Of a stretch of 64,000 nucleotides of DNA, positions 48,611 to 61,092 are shown in pieces; the stretch's first letter is position 1; each line of letters begins with the position of its first letter. This DNA is from Trogon surrucura (lineage: Eukaryota; Chordata; Aves; Trogoniformes; Trogonidae). Where the stretch lies: positions 10,772,689 to 10,836,688 of the forward strand of contig CM036658.1 of the NCBI GenBank assembly GCA_020746105.1, read 5' to 3'. The position numbers were made by a program, and so were the translations under genes. Below the pieces are notes generated by a model that saw only the letters and a program-made list of their open reading frames with translations, searched no databases and was not told the DNA's origin.

Positions 48611-48865
48611 AGTGTGAGATATCCCCTTGATCAGTTGAAGTCATCTGACCCAGCTGTGTCCTGTCCCAATTTCTTGTGCACCCCCAGCCTACTCAGTGGC
48701 AGGGTGGTGTGAGGAACAGAAGAGGTCTTGACACTGTGTAAGCACTGCTCGGCAGCAATGAAAACATCCTTGTGCTATCAACAGTGTTTCCAGCAGCAAT
48801 CCAAAACGTAGCCCTTTACCAGCTGCTGTGAAGAAAATTAACCATATCACAGCAAAACCAGTACA
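48611..48865 (-). mobile_element. Fragment of a second avian LTR type, antisense
   Basis: On the minus strand the segment starts tgtactggttttgctgtgat and continues into atggttaattttcttcacag. That is the 5' (U3) end of a common avian LTR that I recognise from its cttcttgtgcacccccagcc and agtgtttccagcagcaatcc phrases (as written on the plus strand). About 255 bp is retained; the rest of the LTR is missing. It is unrelated in sequence to the 13205 LTR apart from the TGT start. Confidence 0.72.
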
Positions 48866-50523
48866 GTAAGGAAGGTATTTATGAGCATTTTGCATTACAA
48901 TAATAGGAAAGCCCACGACACTTCAAAATGAATACTGGATTTTGTCGATGGCAAGAGTAATCTTCCTATTTTGTTTTAGCACTGTGTAAATTCATTGGTG
49001 TTGGCTGAAGTGAGGGCCCTGATGTATGCTCCTTCTGATACTAGTGCCAGCTCTACTGCTTAGGGCTACATTATGTAAAAGCAGCAATATCCTTTTCAGT
49101 TTGTTTGGTTATCAAACCTTGAAAGGCACAAAATGGTTTTAAAATATTTTTAATACAGCCACTGAAATATAACATTCAAAATAAAACCGTACATTTCAGA
49201 GTGTTTTTTACTTCTGTTGTTTTCAGTGGAGTTAATATAAATGATACCTACATATAGCTTAAGATGTTGTTTGAAGAACTTTAGGTTTTTTCCTTTGAAC
49301 GTGTTTTGCCTTTTTTTGTACGCCAGAATGTTTTTACCCCTGCTCCACTCTTTCTCCCTTCTTACGAAGGAAATAGTTAAAGTCGAAATATTCTGCCTTA
49401 TTCAAATCTTATTTGTGATTGTTTTCCTAAACAACATTTTTTGTCATGAGTTCTGTGTCCAGAAACTTTGAGGCAACACTTCCAGACTAGTGATTAGGTT
49501 AGTACTTGAATTTCATGTTGTGGATGAGGCATTGTGCTCACAGACTGACAAATACTTGGATTGTAAGAAGAATGACTTTTATCTTGTTAGCTTAGAATGT
49601 TAATTATGACTAAATTTCAAACACTGTCAAACATTTCAAATTTGACCTTTACATGCAAGCATCTAGCAAACATGTTGATCCAGAGGGCACCATTCCATTA
49701 AAAGGATGTTCCTGGGAAGAAGGCCAAACACTTCAAACAGTATTTTGATAGCTTACTCTAAAATTTCAAGCAACTAGTGATGACAAGTAGGTCCTCACTA
49801 AATGTACTTGTGGTCTGAAAAAATTACCATTACCCAAATTAAGATGTGTGTTCCTCAAGTTTTTACAATTACAGATGTTATACTTTTTAGCAGCTGATGT
49901 TGAACTCAGAAGCCTACCATTCAGGCTGCTATTTTTGAAAACTCGTGTACTTTATATTAGAGGCATTATAGCCCCAACAGTGGATATGTTTGTCAGGTTG
50001 CAGTTTCCTACAAATTCTTCTAGTTCTACAGCACCTGACTCTTTTAAAATTTTTTAAATCATTAACATACTGGACACTGTATCAGTACTTACTTAACAGT
50101 GATAACATAGGGGCATGACTGTGTGCTTTGCATTCTTTTTTGAGTCTGTCAGAAAAATACCTGTCCACATTTGTGCTCCGTTGTTCTAGACATATATTTT
50201 CATTTACAGCAGTATAGATATTCATCTGTGTTCTACTATATCAACACTTTTAAAGAATGCATTTTCTGCACATTGCAGTCGATGTAATCAGGTAATATTA
50301 CTTGATACTAAGAGTACCACTGCTTGCAATTTCTTCGCCGTATTTTGTAATATTGTGGTAAAATCAGTCATTATGGCTTACTAGTACCTTCGTCAGATAA
50401 CTTTATATATTTGTATGACTCTGACCACAGTAAAGATTTTGACCTGTTTGATGTCAATAATGTCGTCATACATGCAGTTAGTAAAAACAAAAAATAATTG
50501 AATGTGGTGGTTGTGTTTCCTAG
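48866..50523 (+). other. Large intron, last part
   Basis: Unique AT-rich sequence ending in the acceptor gtttcctag of exon f. Nothing else was recognised. Confidence 0.6.
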
Positions 50524-50629
50524 GTATAGCATATCTGAGTGGAATGTGCAGTGAAAAACGAAGATGTATAATTGCAGAGGACAATGGTCTGAATCTTGCT
50601 TTTACTATTGCCCATGAGATGGGTCACAA
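50524..50629 (+). CDS. ADAMTS19: ADAMTS19 coding exon f: zinc-binding helix
   Basis: This 106-nt exon enters with GT (completing G209) and leaves AA (first two bases of N244). The acceptor is tttcctag and the donor the consensus gtaagt. It encodes residues 210-243: [14 protein letters not shown], then [20 protein letters not shown]. It holds the first half of the zinc site: ligands H239 and H243 and the catalytic base E240 in H-E-M-G-H. C217 and C223 are catalytic-domain cysteines. The motif H-E-x-x-H-x-x-G-x-x-H-D is interrupted after H243 by an 8.8 kb intron and finishes in the next exon. Confidence 0.95.
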
Positions 50630-53600
50630 GTAAGTATGTATTTGTTTGCATGTAATATTACTATGGCTTGATTAATTTGATCATGTACTTCATTTTTTTC
50701 ATTTTTTTCTTTTAGGAAGACTTTTAAATTTCATGAAAAATTGAGATGAGAGTGTTTATATTATTAATAGTAGTGCCATGTATTGTTACATAGTGTGTAA
50801 ATTAAGAAAATATTTAGAGCTTAGAGTAATACAGGAATCTTTATAGCTACACAATAACTTGGTTTACTGGAAGGACTGACATCATCTAGAGGAAAGGCAG
50901 GTGCCCCAAGATGTTTTTCCTTTGGGGAGTGTGCTATTGTATTTTAGATCCCACCCTGACTATTACTGCCAACAAACATTTTAATGAGATCATGAGTTGG
51001 AAGACCCTTTATTTAATTTGGCTTTCTCAGGATAGATCCCATTAAAGTGTATAATGGTGATTGGTCATTGCAACAATAAAATGAAGGTGATGGTAACTAT
51101 CCTTCACAATTGGATTCAATGTTTTTACTCATTCCATGAAGAATATTTTGAAGCAAAAGTGAAAAATTCTCATATTTCAGTAATCAAATTTGTTAGTGAA
51201 ATTTACATTTGCTTCTTTGATTCATTACCTGTTAAAGAAAAATAGGAGAGTTCTTTGTTTTAAGATAAAGTAAAAAGGAGGTGTGTATTAATCTGTCATT
51301 TTTACCTACAGTGTGTGCTCCAGGTATCTGTATATACATGTTTAGAGTAGCTGCTTCAGAGTTTTGTTAAATCCTTTGAACCTCTGAATTCTGAGTTTAT
51401 GTATTTTAGGACAAACATTTTGAATTAAAAGAGATTTGGTTTAAATTATTTCAAAGCTGTCTGAGAATGGGGGTCATGACATCTAATTTTGAAATACGCA
51501 GTGAATTACAAGAAAGAATTGGAACTTAAAATATTTCTATTTAAAATTCATCCTGGATGCTAAATAAGCAAATTCAGAGCAATTATAGAACTTGGAGGAA
51601 AGAGGGTGATGTGAAAATTAGATGCCACATGAAATCGATCTCTTTTTTTTATTTATAGAATTTTTCATAACTGCGAAGAGCAACTCCAGTCAGCTTATTT
51701 GACTGATAGTCATAATAAAGACTACAAAAGAAAAAAAAATGTGTTTAGTACACATGCTGTCCTTTTTTCACTGTAATGTTTGCTAATATTGGAAGGAGGG
51801 ATGGGTAGAGGAAGACTTATTTTCTATACACTTATTCTGTGACAGTAAATCAAGAATAAAGGGGAAAAACAATAAATGGATACGATTGAAAGATAAGCTC
51901 TGCAGGTATAATATTAGCAGAGAATTTAGAGAAATGTAAGTACTGCTTTATGTCCTGCACAATAAAAATACGTTTAGAGAATAAAAATCTTGGCAGCAGA
52001 ATTATTGGATTTTTAAAAAGTGACATCTTGATGAACAAGAAATGTAACACTTTATACTTCTGAGAAATGATGATGCACAAAATCCTAGATGTGGAAAATG
52101 GGAAGCAGGCATAAAATTCTTGCAAAATTATGAGTGATGTGTCACTTCTGCGCGAGCAAATTTGAGAATGTGGGATCCCAGTCTTTTAAAGATTTTATCT
52201 TGCGGCAGACAAGTCAGACTGATCTTTTACGTTCTAAGTGCTGCTGGATGCCAAACAGTATCCGGAAAAAAGTTAAACTTATTGCTGTCTAGCAGCTCTT
52301 CCAAGACTGCTGCACAGGTGAGGTTGTATAACCCTTGTTACATTTGATTATCAGCTTGAAGTATTTTCTTGGCTTTGCAGTAGGACTAAGAAAGAGATTC
52401 AGCATGATCTTTCTACAGGGACATAAAAACTAAATTGCTGATACGTGAATCCTTGGAAATATGTTAAAGGCTACACTATGAGACTTCAAAACTTTCAAAT
52501 CCCTCCATATTAATTCAGATAAAAATTTGGGAAAACCAAGTCATTATGATATCCCAGCCATCATATTCTTACAGTAGTAGTGACTTTTGGGTGTCCTTAG
52601 AGACATTCTCACATTTTTCTCCAGGTACTGTAATAGACATTTAAAACCAATAGAAGTAAAGAATAAACCAAATCTCATTTCATAGTAAAGGATGGGATGT
52701 TAGGACCACACATTCCTTAAAGAAATTCAACGTCATGAAGTCTGCTAACAAGCTGCACAGGAATTAGGAAGACTAGTGCAAAATTTGAAAGAACAGGTAC
52801 CCAGAGATACGTTAACAGCTGCCACAAAAAGTAAGAAATAAGGGACAGCCTCCACTGCAAATGACACAGAGGAATTCAGCTCGATCTTCGCTACATTATG
52901 GAGGCAGAGTCCTTAACCATTGCAATCTGAAGTAGAGTTGTCTAGCACCAAAGAGAATAAGTTGATATTTCAGAAACGTTTGTTTTCTCTGCAGGACTGT
53001 CTCTCTACCAGCTTAACAAATATTAACTTCTGTTTTGTCTAATGTCTTTAACGTTTCTAGTTGCTCTTGTTGTGAAGAGAGTCCTGTTCAGCAGCACAGG
53101 AGAAGGAAGAACTTTCTCACACCCTCAATTTTTTTATTTTCTGTATAAGTTTGCCCATAAACTCTTATTTGATAATAATAAAAGCATCTGTCCACCAGTC
53201 TTTGTGAAAGAATTACTAATGTGGAGCAGGGAATATCTTTAAAATAACTTTTAAAAGAGCTATCATAATATTTATAATGTTAAAATAGACTTTTACACCT
53301 GAATTTGTGTTTAGCAAGGAAAAAGATAAGTACATGGAAAGCAAAAGTATTAACAAGTTCAAAGTGACTATACTTTATGTTACTAATGTTTCCAGTGATT
53401 TTTGTTTACCCCCTCAGTCTTTTTTTTCTAAAATACTAGAACTTTTAAGCCTCTGCTTTATTTTTTTTTAATTGTTTTCGTTTTTGCTGACTTATAACTT
53501 CTTTCTTTGTAATTGTAAACTTGAGAGCCAATAAGATTTCTAAACTTGTCAATCTAGGAGGCTGAGAAATTAGTTTCTTAGCACTCCCAAAGGCTTTTTC

Positions 53601-56600
53601 TTTATTTTGGCTTTAAGGTACCAACTTTATAGTTGTTGGGATCTTTTTTTTCTTTTCAGTTTATGCTTTTCTCTCTCCCCTTTCCTACATGTGAAACTGT
53701 TCCTCTCTTTCTGATTCCTATTTAGAAAGACATATGCCTTCTATTTCAAATAAATCCTCTAAAATTTTGGTGGTTTTTTGTATACTAGCGTGAAAGAGAC
53801 AAGATAACATTTTGGAGCCTTGTAATTCCAAGAAGCAGAACAAACCTGTCATATTTATAAGCATAAGCAATAAGTGAATGAACTTCTAGGAAGTGTAGAT
53901 GAATCTCAAAATATACCTATCTTTTATATGCTATGCATGATATTTCTCTTAAAAGTGTATCTGCATAAGAGAGATACCATGAGCTAATATGTTTAGCCAG
54001 CTCTGATTTGTTGATAAATTATTGACTTAAAAGATACTTGCGAAGTGTAGGTTATTCAGCCTAGGGTGTATTGAGCTGACATGGTAAGACAGTTACTTCA
54101 TTCACTGATCATTAAGCCAAGCCTTTATTCACGATGGCCGTAATGTCACTCTGGGGTCCCTCTCTCTCAGAGCTCTTGCTTCCCAGCATCCTGACTTAGT
54201 TTATCTTGTGGTCTGACAATGCTGGGTGTTCCCATGGCAGTGGCTACTAATTAAGAAAGAAGCTGCTGCAGAACTATTGTGCCACTTCTGTCCCTAATTT
54301 TTCTGTCCTTTTAGGCTAGCGGTCCAAAGCTGGGTTTCTCAGTCCAAATTTAGATGTGTAGATGCAGATATCAATCTACCTGTCAGTAGATTCAGGTGTC
54401 GATAGATTCAGGTAGTTTTATACAGAAGCAGCTAGTCTGTCAGAGATATTGAGCTTCAATAGTTTTGACTTATTTTCATCATCACTGAGTTTTTTGTTTG
54501 AAATAAGATTATTGTTGATTGTCAGCTGGAGTTGACATGGGAACGTAGCTTTGAGCCATGTAATTTCAAAAGCACAGCTTTGCAAAATTGGACTTTATAG
54601 TAATTTTAAAAATGCATGCACAACAAACTATAAGAAATTATCTTTACTATACACATATTTGTGTTATTGACAGATTTACAAAGAAATGACTGTACTTGTG
54701 GGTAGCTGCATAAAATGTGCATATTTTTCAATTATTTTTGATATTGTTTTGCTATCTTTGGTCACTTTTCCTATAGGGCTGGTTGAAATATTAGAGTGGT
54801 AAGAGAAGAAGGCAGCTGTTTATCAACTGTACAGTAGCATGCAGTATATGGTAGTGTTCATATGTTAATGTACATGTATTTTTTGCTCAATTGTTTTAAG
54901 ACTGGAAATGTTGTCTGAGTTGCCAACATCCTAGAGAATGAACAATGATTCACAAAAGAGAAACATTCTTTGCATAAATATACTTCTTTTGATTTTTCTT
55001 TTTGTAATCGAATTATTAACAACCAGATTGAGGTTTCATTGTCCAGTAGATTTGTCCTTTGAAGACACAGTTTTTTCCAAAAGAAATCATCTTCAACCTT
55101 TTACTATCATAGCTGTTCTGTAGCTGGATTCCTTGCCTTTCAATCCACTTTGGGATAAATAATTCATTTACAGAACCATTTATACAGTTATCTATGAAGC
55201 CCTCCTATGTTGTAATACACTTACAAAAAATCATACAAGACTTATTATTTCACTAACTGGAATTTAAAAACCAAAAACTTATAACAATACTTTTTTTTTT
55301 TTTTTGCATTAATTCTATAAAATTGCTTATAGAAACCTGCTACCAGTCTGTTTTTTCTCTGTAAAGATGGCAGTGTGATGAAACATTTTTGCTGAAAAAG
55401 TGCAATACGAGCACTAACAAAGTAGTGGAGCTCCCATCTCCCTGTCTGTGATAAACAAATGAGTGATGTTATTTTTACCGAAAAATGAAACTAATATTTG
55501 TCTGTTTCTAGTTTAATAGAATCATTCTTGTTCAGCTGCATTTCCATGCATTTAAGTGGAATGTGATGGTAATAACCAGGTCATCATCTGTTATTTGCGA
55601 AGCACAATATAATGAATAAATAATGAAAAGCCCTCCACCTGGAAGAGTGCGGGGTCACTGAGCAAATTCATGATGCCATGAATGTAGCAGATGTAGGAGA
55701 ATTCTGGAGTCCTATAGTGAGAAGAAATGTAAAATAGCACTTCACAATGCAGACATAATTCTTTCCAGAAGATGTGTGCATACTCTTAATTTATTTACAT
55801 GGAGCTTAATGAACAAAGACCGTTTTTTCTGAGACTTAGAAGAGCTTGTATTTCTTAATCTGCAGCTATAGTCATATCAAATCAAAATGTGGTACTTGGT
55901 GCTTTTTTGGTATGTGGGTTGACACTGGAATACCTTTTGTGCCTGCAAGAATATAATCTGTTCCCTTGACAGCAGGATAGATGTTGTTGTCTGTCTCGAA
56001 TTCAGCCATATGCATATAATTGCAGTAATAATGAATTGTAAAAAAATTACTTTTTGACTGAAAAATGGAACTATTATTTGTCTCCTACTGTCGGTGGCCT
56101 GAGTTGTTAATTATGACTTCTAAGTACAGAAATTAAGGACTTTGTTTTATACTATTCCCACTGCACATTTAACATCAGCAGGGATTATCTTCAAAATTTT
56201 TCAAGGGTTGTTCCAACTTTCTGCATATCTCTGAAAAAGAAAATCTGGCAGTATTTTTTAAACAAGTTTTAGAAGTTTTATTAGATAAAAAATACTTTTT
56301 CAGTTGACTTGACAACCATGTATAATGTTAGTGATGTTAATTTGACCAAGGCTCTTTGTCAGTATACTTTTAAACTGGGTTACTGAAATATAGTTTAGTT
56401 GCGTAGTGTTAGTTGAAATATTGCTAATATTTTAGTTAGGAAATGCATTCCACAGGATGGTTCTTACTTTCTTATTGTCTCTGTCTTATACAGTCCTTAA
56501 CCAGAATGGGTGGAGCATTTTTATATACCAGTAAAAAATCCAAATGCTTCTGTTCTTAAAACAGAATTTGATTTATTTTTGTATAGATATGATCTACTAC

Positions 56601-59454
56601 TTGGTAAAGTACAGCTCATTCTTCTTTGTTACTTTTTTTCCGGACTGTTATAAAGTTACCCTCTCTACCCTAAACTCCCTTGTCTTCCTCCCTCATGCAC
56701 ATGGTGTTGCTGTTACGTAAAGCTGAGTGATCACAGCTGTGGGAGAGAGGAGCTTATGGACAGAGGGCAATGCGCCCCGTGCTAGCATAATAAAACCAAC
56801 AGGAAGAGCACAGCACAGCAGCTCACTCAGACGGAGTTTCTGCGGTGCCTTTGTTTTAGTGAAACTGTCTTCTTTCATAAAAGACAGTACAGCGGTGAAG
56901 TCTAGAGAATAACATGGCCACTGGTGTGAGCAGCAAATATTGTTACATCCTTGATTGTTAACGAAGAATTAGATACACAAGCTTGCATTACTTACTATGC
57001 TGCTGGACAGGAAGGTAACAATGGTAACAGCTTTTTTCTTTCACCACACATATCGTGATGTGGTGAAAGGAATCAGAAGCTGATAACACTTCGTAAGAAG
57101 TCATATGCTGTGTATATACTTTTACGTGATCTTGTAATTGATACTAGGTCAGATAAAAATATTCAGTAATTACCATGCTATAGAAGAGATCAACAGTACT
57201 TAGTGAGAGAAAGATTTCTGAGGATGTTTAAGAGCGGATCCTGTTGCTGCTTTAGCATACTTCTCACATATTGTCTTCCAATTTAACTAGTGGAGGTTAA
57301 CACAGTGGCTTGTACTTCCCTTCTGAAGTAGCCATTTATTCTGATGGTCAAAGGCTTCAATAACAGTCTTTACTACTTGCTGGACATTTTGCTACATGTA
57401 CTTAGTTCAGAGATGGAGGCATAATAAGGAATCAACCTGTTGGATTAGGACAGATACTTTGAACTGTATTTGATTGTCAAAGCAGAATAGGAGGTGTTAC
57501 GAAAGCATAGCTACTGAAGAATTTGAAGACAGTTGGAATTACATTTTTTTGTCAGTGCTTATTGTTGTTGTTATAAGTGCAACAGATTTTACCACTTCTT
57601 GCTTTAAAATACAATGTTGTCCTCAGAATTCATGTACCGGTAGTCTATCCAGAATGCTTCTGTGGTAGTAAATTGGAAAAGAAGGCTTTTTTAGTTTTTG
57701 AAACAGTGAAGATCTTGGTTCAACTCAGGACATGTTTTTCTAGGTGATTTTACAGAGTAGTTTGTGATAAAGTCTGACTTCAAGGATTGCTCTTCAGAGT
57801 GGATGAGAAATAGCAGTAACCAGAATTTAATATTTTTTAAATAGTTTTTTTAAATTTTCAGTGTTTTGAATAATGTAGAAATTTGTTAATTTCCATTGTG
57901 CATAAATGGGAGCTGTCAATTCTATAAGTTGTATAAACAAGATTTTGTGTACCTGTATGTTGTAAATGCTTTGTTTCAAAACATAGTATATATTTAATAC
58001 TGCTAAATGAATGTTTTTGCAGTTAGGAAGTGTATAACTGGAAAAGCTGTAAGCAAAATCTATTTCTTTGCAGTCGGTAAAGTGTCATTAGATTTTCTGT
58101 ATCATATGTAGTTCTTATGGATATGACTCTGGAGATATGGACATCCCAAGTTCTGCGTACGAGGCATGTCAGAATGTAAGGAAAGTGCAAAGACAGTTTA
58201 GTGCAGTTGTTTTGTCCCATTTGGGCAGTCTAGGAAAAGACAGAAGCTGAGAATCGGGCAGATTTGTTTACCTTGGTTTCACTTTTAACAGGAAAATTAT
58301 CTGATTCATGCAGAGGCAGCTACTCCAGTGCTTCAGTTGTAGGGTGTACACATCCCTGTAAGAGACTGAGCACTCTGATAGACAACATAAAGTCCTGCAT
58401 GTCATTTAAATTTGTTTCATTACTGAACACAAGGTAATGCAGCTTGCAAAGCAATATAGAGTTTGGTCTAGTCATAAGTGGGTTTTGGGACAGGATAGAC
58501 AAGAAAAGCAAGCTAGTGTTTTCAGCGATGAGTGTGGCAAGCCTCTTTTGCTGTTTGGCACTGCAGCGTGGTGAAATATGGAGAAGCATGATGTACTCTA
58601 GTTTTTCTACAGAAGCATCATACTTTTCCTGTCTTTGCAGTGTCTAAGTGATTTGACTGTTCTTTGGCTGAAGGGGTTGATACTTCTTGTGATGCCGGTT
58701 AAGGATATATCCACTTAGCTAATTTTGAAAACTTTATTTTTGTTTAAGTCTATCGTTTTCCTCTCTGTTTACTGGCTGTGAATGACAGCGGCAGTGAGGC
58801 TTCACTTCAGTTAAAGTAGCAGCTTCAAGCAGGTTTTTAGTAGAATTTTTCATTGTAGAGTTCTATGTGAGAACTCACTGGGATGCACATGTATGCTGAG
58901 TCCTTAAAATCAAAATCCATTTAATTGTTTCATCGGTGTTATTTCTAACAATAGACATTGAAAACACATTTAGATGATAAAATAGTTATGCATCAAACTT
59001 GTAAGCATTTTAAGCATTTAGTCTATAAAATTTTAACAAACCAGTTCCATATGGAATTAATCACTGCCAAAATATTGAACAATTCACTGATCTCAAAAAC
59101 TAAATTTCCAGTATTTTTGTTGCCTATTAGAGGTAGAAATACAATTCGTTAAACCTGTAGCAGTTATGCAGTTCTGAACATGTAAAAGTTGCACCAACTA
59201 TGGGTTGTACAGCTGATTAGAATGCAGTCGTTCTCATCAAATGAATGAGGCATCACTCTCACTTTTGAGTACAGAATTGTCCTCCACACATGGTTCCATG
59301 TGCTTCAGTGAAAGGTATCATGAAAAGAGATTTTCTACATGTAACGTATGTGAGCTTTTCATAGCCTCTTGCAAGAATTTTAACTTAAAAACATTTTGAA
59401 CACAACTTGTTATTTTTTGTGCTTTGGTTTGTTTTTAATAACTTCAACATTCAG
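50630..59454 (+). other. Intron between exons f and g (8.8 kb)
   Basis: Almost entirely unique AT-rich sequence, with no CR1 or LTR that I can recognise, unlike the preceding intron. It contains a T17 run near 55290-55306 and a perfect 11-bp inverted repeat at 57038-57069. The open frames are short and unconvincing. Confidence 0.65.
57038..57069. repeat. Perfect 11-bp inverted repeat
   Basis: Arms ctttcaccaca (57038-57048) and tgtggtgaaag (57059-57069) are exact reverse complements, with a 10-nt spacer catatcgtga. It could fold as a small stem-loop on either strand. No function is evident. Confidence 0.85.
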
Positions 59455-59595
59455 CATGGGGATAAACCACGACAATGACCATCCATCCTGTGCAGATGGT
59501 CTCCATATCATGTCTGGGGAGTGGATTAAAGGACAGAATCTTGGGGATGTTTCATGGTCGCGGTGCAGCAGGGAAGATCTGGAAAGATTTCTCAG
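59455..59595 (+). CDS. ADAMTS19: ADAMTS19 coding exon g: third zinc ligand and Met-turn
   Basis: This 141-nt exon starts with C, completing N244 (AAC), and ends with AG of R291. The acceptor is acattcag and the donor gtatat. It encodes residues 245-290. MGINHDND supplies the third zinc ligand H249 and the family aspartate D250. HIMSGEW contains the Met-turn M263. [17 protein letters not shown] forms the last catalytic helix, with C281; C256 is also here. As 141 is a multiple of three, skipping would keep the frame but remove a zinc ligand. Confidence 0.95.
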
Positions 59596-60941
59596 GTATA
59601 TTGTTCAAGAAAAAGAACTCTTACTGTATGTCATTTATAAATAGTTGCAATAAATATCCTGAAATAACAAGTTTTCAATATTTGCTGCTTCTTCACTGAG
59701 AGATGCATGTTTGCACCATCCATCAAAGAATTTAAAACGTCGTGAACTATGTAATATTTGACATATTAATTAATATCTTTTTTCAGCTAATTATTTGTAT
59801 TTTCATATTTTCATGTATATTTAGTGTATATGGTTATACTTACATATGTTTTAATATGCTCAGAGAGGTTGTGGATGCTCCCTCCCTGGAGATGTTCAAG
59901 GCCAGGTTGAATGAGGCCTTGGGCAACCTATTCTAGTAGAGAGGCGTCCCTGCCCATGAAGGGAGGTTGGATTAGATGATCTCTAAGGTCCCTTCCAACC
60001 TAAGACGTTCTATGATTCTATGATATATGCAAATATATTTAAAATATATTAATATACTATGAAGAATGTTGTACAGTGAATGACCTGTGAATGACCTCTG
60101 ACCTATGTGATGGCATTCGATATCAAACCATGCAGTATAATTACGTTATGTTAATTTTTAATAGAAATATACTATGAGGTATTTTAATAGAAAGTAATAT
60201 ACCTAGAAGTCAAATTAAAACATGCAGTTTCATTCAGTGTGTCTTAAATAGTATCTGTTCTCTAAAGCTCTGTTCCTGTACTAAATTTGTAAATACATTC
60301 TGTTGAGAACAGTTCAGCAGTCCTCATAAAATCTGCTTCATGACACTGAAATAATTTAAGTTAGTGTGGCAGTCTGATGCATTTGTATGGAATCTAGACG
60401 GAAATCAAAACCATGACTCGATGCTTTAACAGATGGAAATATTTAAAATCATTTTTTATTCAGTTTTTTAGAAAAGTTAAATTTCTGGCTACCACCACAG
60501 AAGTGTATTATTTTTAAATGTGTATGTGTATAATCTGAAGTGATCAACTTGAGGTCCTGCCAGATGTGAAAACTAGGCTACGCAACTGCCTATGCATTAT
60601 ATACTGTCTACTTTAAAAAAAAAAAATGTTTAAAACTATCCAAACTGTAATCAGTTAAGTAGATTTTACAGTAAAATGTTGTCCAGTCCTTTTCTGAAAT
60701 ACCTTTTATAGCTGATAAATTATATTGTCTTTCTGTAAACGTGCATCAGAACACACTCTTAACTTACATGAAGTAAGTCTTATTAATTTATGCAGAGTCA
60801 TTTCTCTGAATGACAGCCAAATGCTGACGAATAAAAAAACTTAAGAGTGCATGTTTTTCTAATGTCAAATGCATGTTTAAGTTGGCATGACGATCAGGCT
60901 CTTTAGGATTACTCAGCGTATAAATCTCTGCATATTGCCAG
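59596..60941 (+). other. Intron between exons g and h (1.3 kb)
   Basis: Contains one CR1 tail (59857-60024) and otherwise AT-rich unique sequence, ending in the acceptor attgccag. Confidence 0.75.
59857..60024 (+). mobile_element. CR1 LINE 3' tail, short
   Basis: The segment agaggttgtggatgctccct encodes the end of ORF2 (REVVDAPSLEMFKARLNEAL), then a TAG stop, the UTR phrase ggcgtccctgcccatgaagg, gatgatctctaaggtccctt, and terminal ttctatgattctatgat. It belongs to the same tail type as 12450-12670. Confidence 0.9.
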
Positions 60942-61092
60942 GTCAAAGGCCAGTAACTGTCTGCTACAGACGAATCCTCAGAGCCTCAATTCTGTGATTA
61001 TTCCCTCCAAGCTACCAGGAATGACATACACTGCAGATGAACAGTGTCAGATTCTATTTGGACCAACCGCTTCATTTTGCCAAGAAATGCAG
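60942..61092 (+). CDS. ADAMTS19: ADAMTS19 coding exon h: end of protease domain, start of disintegrin-like region
   Basis: This 151-nt exon starts with G, completing R291, and ends in phase 0 with CAG before the donor gtaagg. The acceptor is attgccag. It encodes residues 292-341, including SKASNCLLQTNP, PSKLPGMTYTADEQCQILFG and FCQEMQ. C297 is the eighth catalytic-domain cysteine. C326 and C337 begin the disintegrin-like module. The Y-T-A-D-E-Q-C segment is a typical ADAMTS boundary motif. The next exon of the family (expected to read like HVICTGLWC) is not found in 61093-64000, so the gene continues past the window. Confidence 0.95.
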
